This document shows, one piece after another, positions 63,353 to 64,000 of a DNA stretch of 64,000 nt. The position numbers were made by a program, and so were the translations under genes. Numbering within the stretch: position 1 is the first letter of the stretch; each line of letters starts with the position of its first letter. Origin of the DNA: Symsagittifera roscoffensis (lineage: Eukaryota; Xenacoelomorpha; Acoela; Convolutidae). The stretch lies in assembly GCF_963678635.1 (NCBI RefSeq), contig NC_087066.1, positions 60,234,875-60,298,874 of the forward strand. The letters are read 5' to 3'. The notes under the pieces are model-generated. The model worked only from the letters and a program-made list of their open reading frames with translations. It made no database searches and had not been told where the DNA came from.

Positions 63353-64000
63353 AAATATTAACGTTTCAACCCATCCTTTTTCTAAAATTTTCCGACCAAA
63401 ACACAAATCCTTCTCCTCGCACAGGACCCCAGGATTCATTAAAAACACACTATGATTGTGAAGAAAACGAACAAAAAACACTACACAAATATGCAATAAA
63501 TCAAGTATCACAATGCGAAACAGAACCACAAGCTATAGAAACTACAAATGTAATAGCATTATTGTACTCAAAAGCCCGAGCAACAACAGTCACAGGATAT
63601 AAATTTACAGCAACATTTTCCGAAAAGAAAGTACATTGTTCACAAGTTTCCAACGGAAATAAGAACCGACTTGATCACGAATCATTTTACCAGAGTAATA
63701 TTGAAAGACTTTCCCGACAATTATAAAAACGAATTACTCAGACTAAATCTAACAAGAAATAAAAACACAGACAGAAAAATAATAAATTTTCAAGTCTTTG
63801 CCGACTCTGTACATCAAGCAGAAATTGAACGATATCAAGGACATGTTAAATTAGACAAATAATACCCATATAATGGCGCACACGGACGATTAACTTATGA
63901 TACAAACGATAAATACTGGATACCACACATTGGAATAAATAATCTTTCAAACTGCAAAGCAGATACAAAAAATAAAGTATATCAAGAAATAATGTTTTTT
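63340..64000 (+). pseudogene. env: Envelope-like glycoprotein of copy 2, 5' part
   Basis: The ATG at 63340 is followed by a hydrophobic signal-like start and then sequence almost identical to the copy-1 ectodomain. A small indel near 63712 shifts the frame, and a TAA occurs near 63860. The remainder lies beyond the window. Between 63448 and 63543 all six differences from copy 1 are synonymous. Confidence 0.8.

Larger units (their letters stand above)
47818..64000 (+). mobile_element. Giant LTR retroelement, copy 2 (decayed, runs off the window)
   Basis: The same family and gene order as 18510-37427, on the plus strand: LTR, primer site, leader ORF, basic ORF, gag-pol, spacer, membrane ORFs, Met-less ORF and the start of env. 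Gag-pol has many stops and deletions and a 3.9-kb internal tandem duplication. At least 16.2 kb lies in the window. The last ORF and the 3' LTR are beyond it. Divergence from copy 1 is considerable, so it is an older insertion or another subfamily. Confidence 0.9.

Overview
The window looks like a transposable-element-rich stretch of an invertebrate animal nuclear genome. It is AT-rich, intergenic and full of retrotransposon relics, inverted-repeat elements and microsatellites, and I recognise no bacterial-type genes. The species cannot be named from sequence alone. Only one non-transposon gene candidate is visible: a small secreted cysteine-rich peptide at 16863-17249 (+).

Layout. 1-540 is a broken BEL/Pao-type gag. 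541-9438 is mostly non-coding, with a foldback element (2373-2649), a MITE-like palindrome (2696-3123), hairpins, a poly-C/poly-G cluster (5885-6770) and an old relict LTR (7390-7785). 9444-16032 is a decayed 6.6-kb Ty3/gypsy element on the + strand with 214-bp LTRs and a TACAC target duplication. 16863-17249 is the secreted peptide gene, followed by a hairpin and a (GA)n tract. 18510-37427 is a nearly intact LTR element of 18.9 kb on the - strand. 38956-40800 and 46070-47817 are two copies of an unnamed repeat, each carrying the same foldback element. Between them lie an 87-bp tandem repeat, a dead LINE and a gypsy RT fragment. From 47818 to the window end is a second, decayed + strand copy of the giant element, inserted into the second repeat copy and carrying a 3.9-kb internal tandem duplication.

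The giant element is the main discovery candidate. Its 410-bp LTRs differ at only about 2 positions, so it is young. From 5' to 3' (- strand) it encodes a 77-aa leader ORF, a basic 155-aa ORF overlapping gag, and a 2606-aa Gag-Pol with a ~600-residue N-terminal extension. Pol ends at a TAA that falls inside the integrase GPY/F-like region, and the frame then stays open for 133 more codons. After a ~490-bp spacer comes a tightly packed 3' gene block: a 36-codon Met-less ORF, a 76-aa and a 62-aa membrane protein, a 378-codon ORF with no methionine codon at all, an 871-codon envelope-like glycoprotein with one in-frame TAA, and a 612-aa protein of unknown function. Consecutive ORFs meet at TAAATG, ATGA or short overlaps. 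This suggests splicing plus coupled termination-reinitiation, which is unusual for a Ty3/gypsy-like element.

The second copy allows comparison. The leader ORF, both membrane ORFs, the Met-less ORF and the envelope N-terminus are all recognisable there, and in one 32-codon stretch of envelope every difference is synonymous. This supports the extra ORFs as real, selected genes rather than chance frames.
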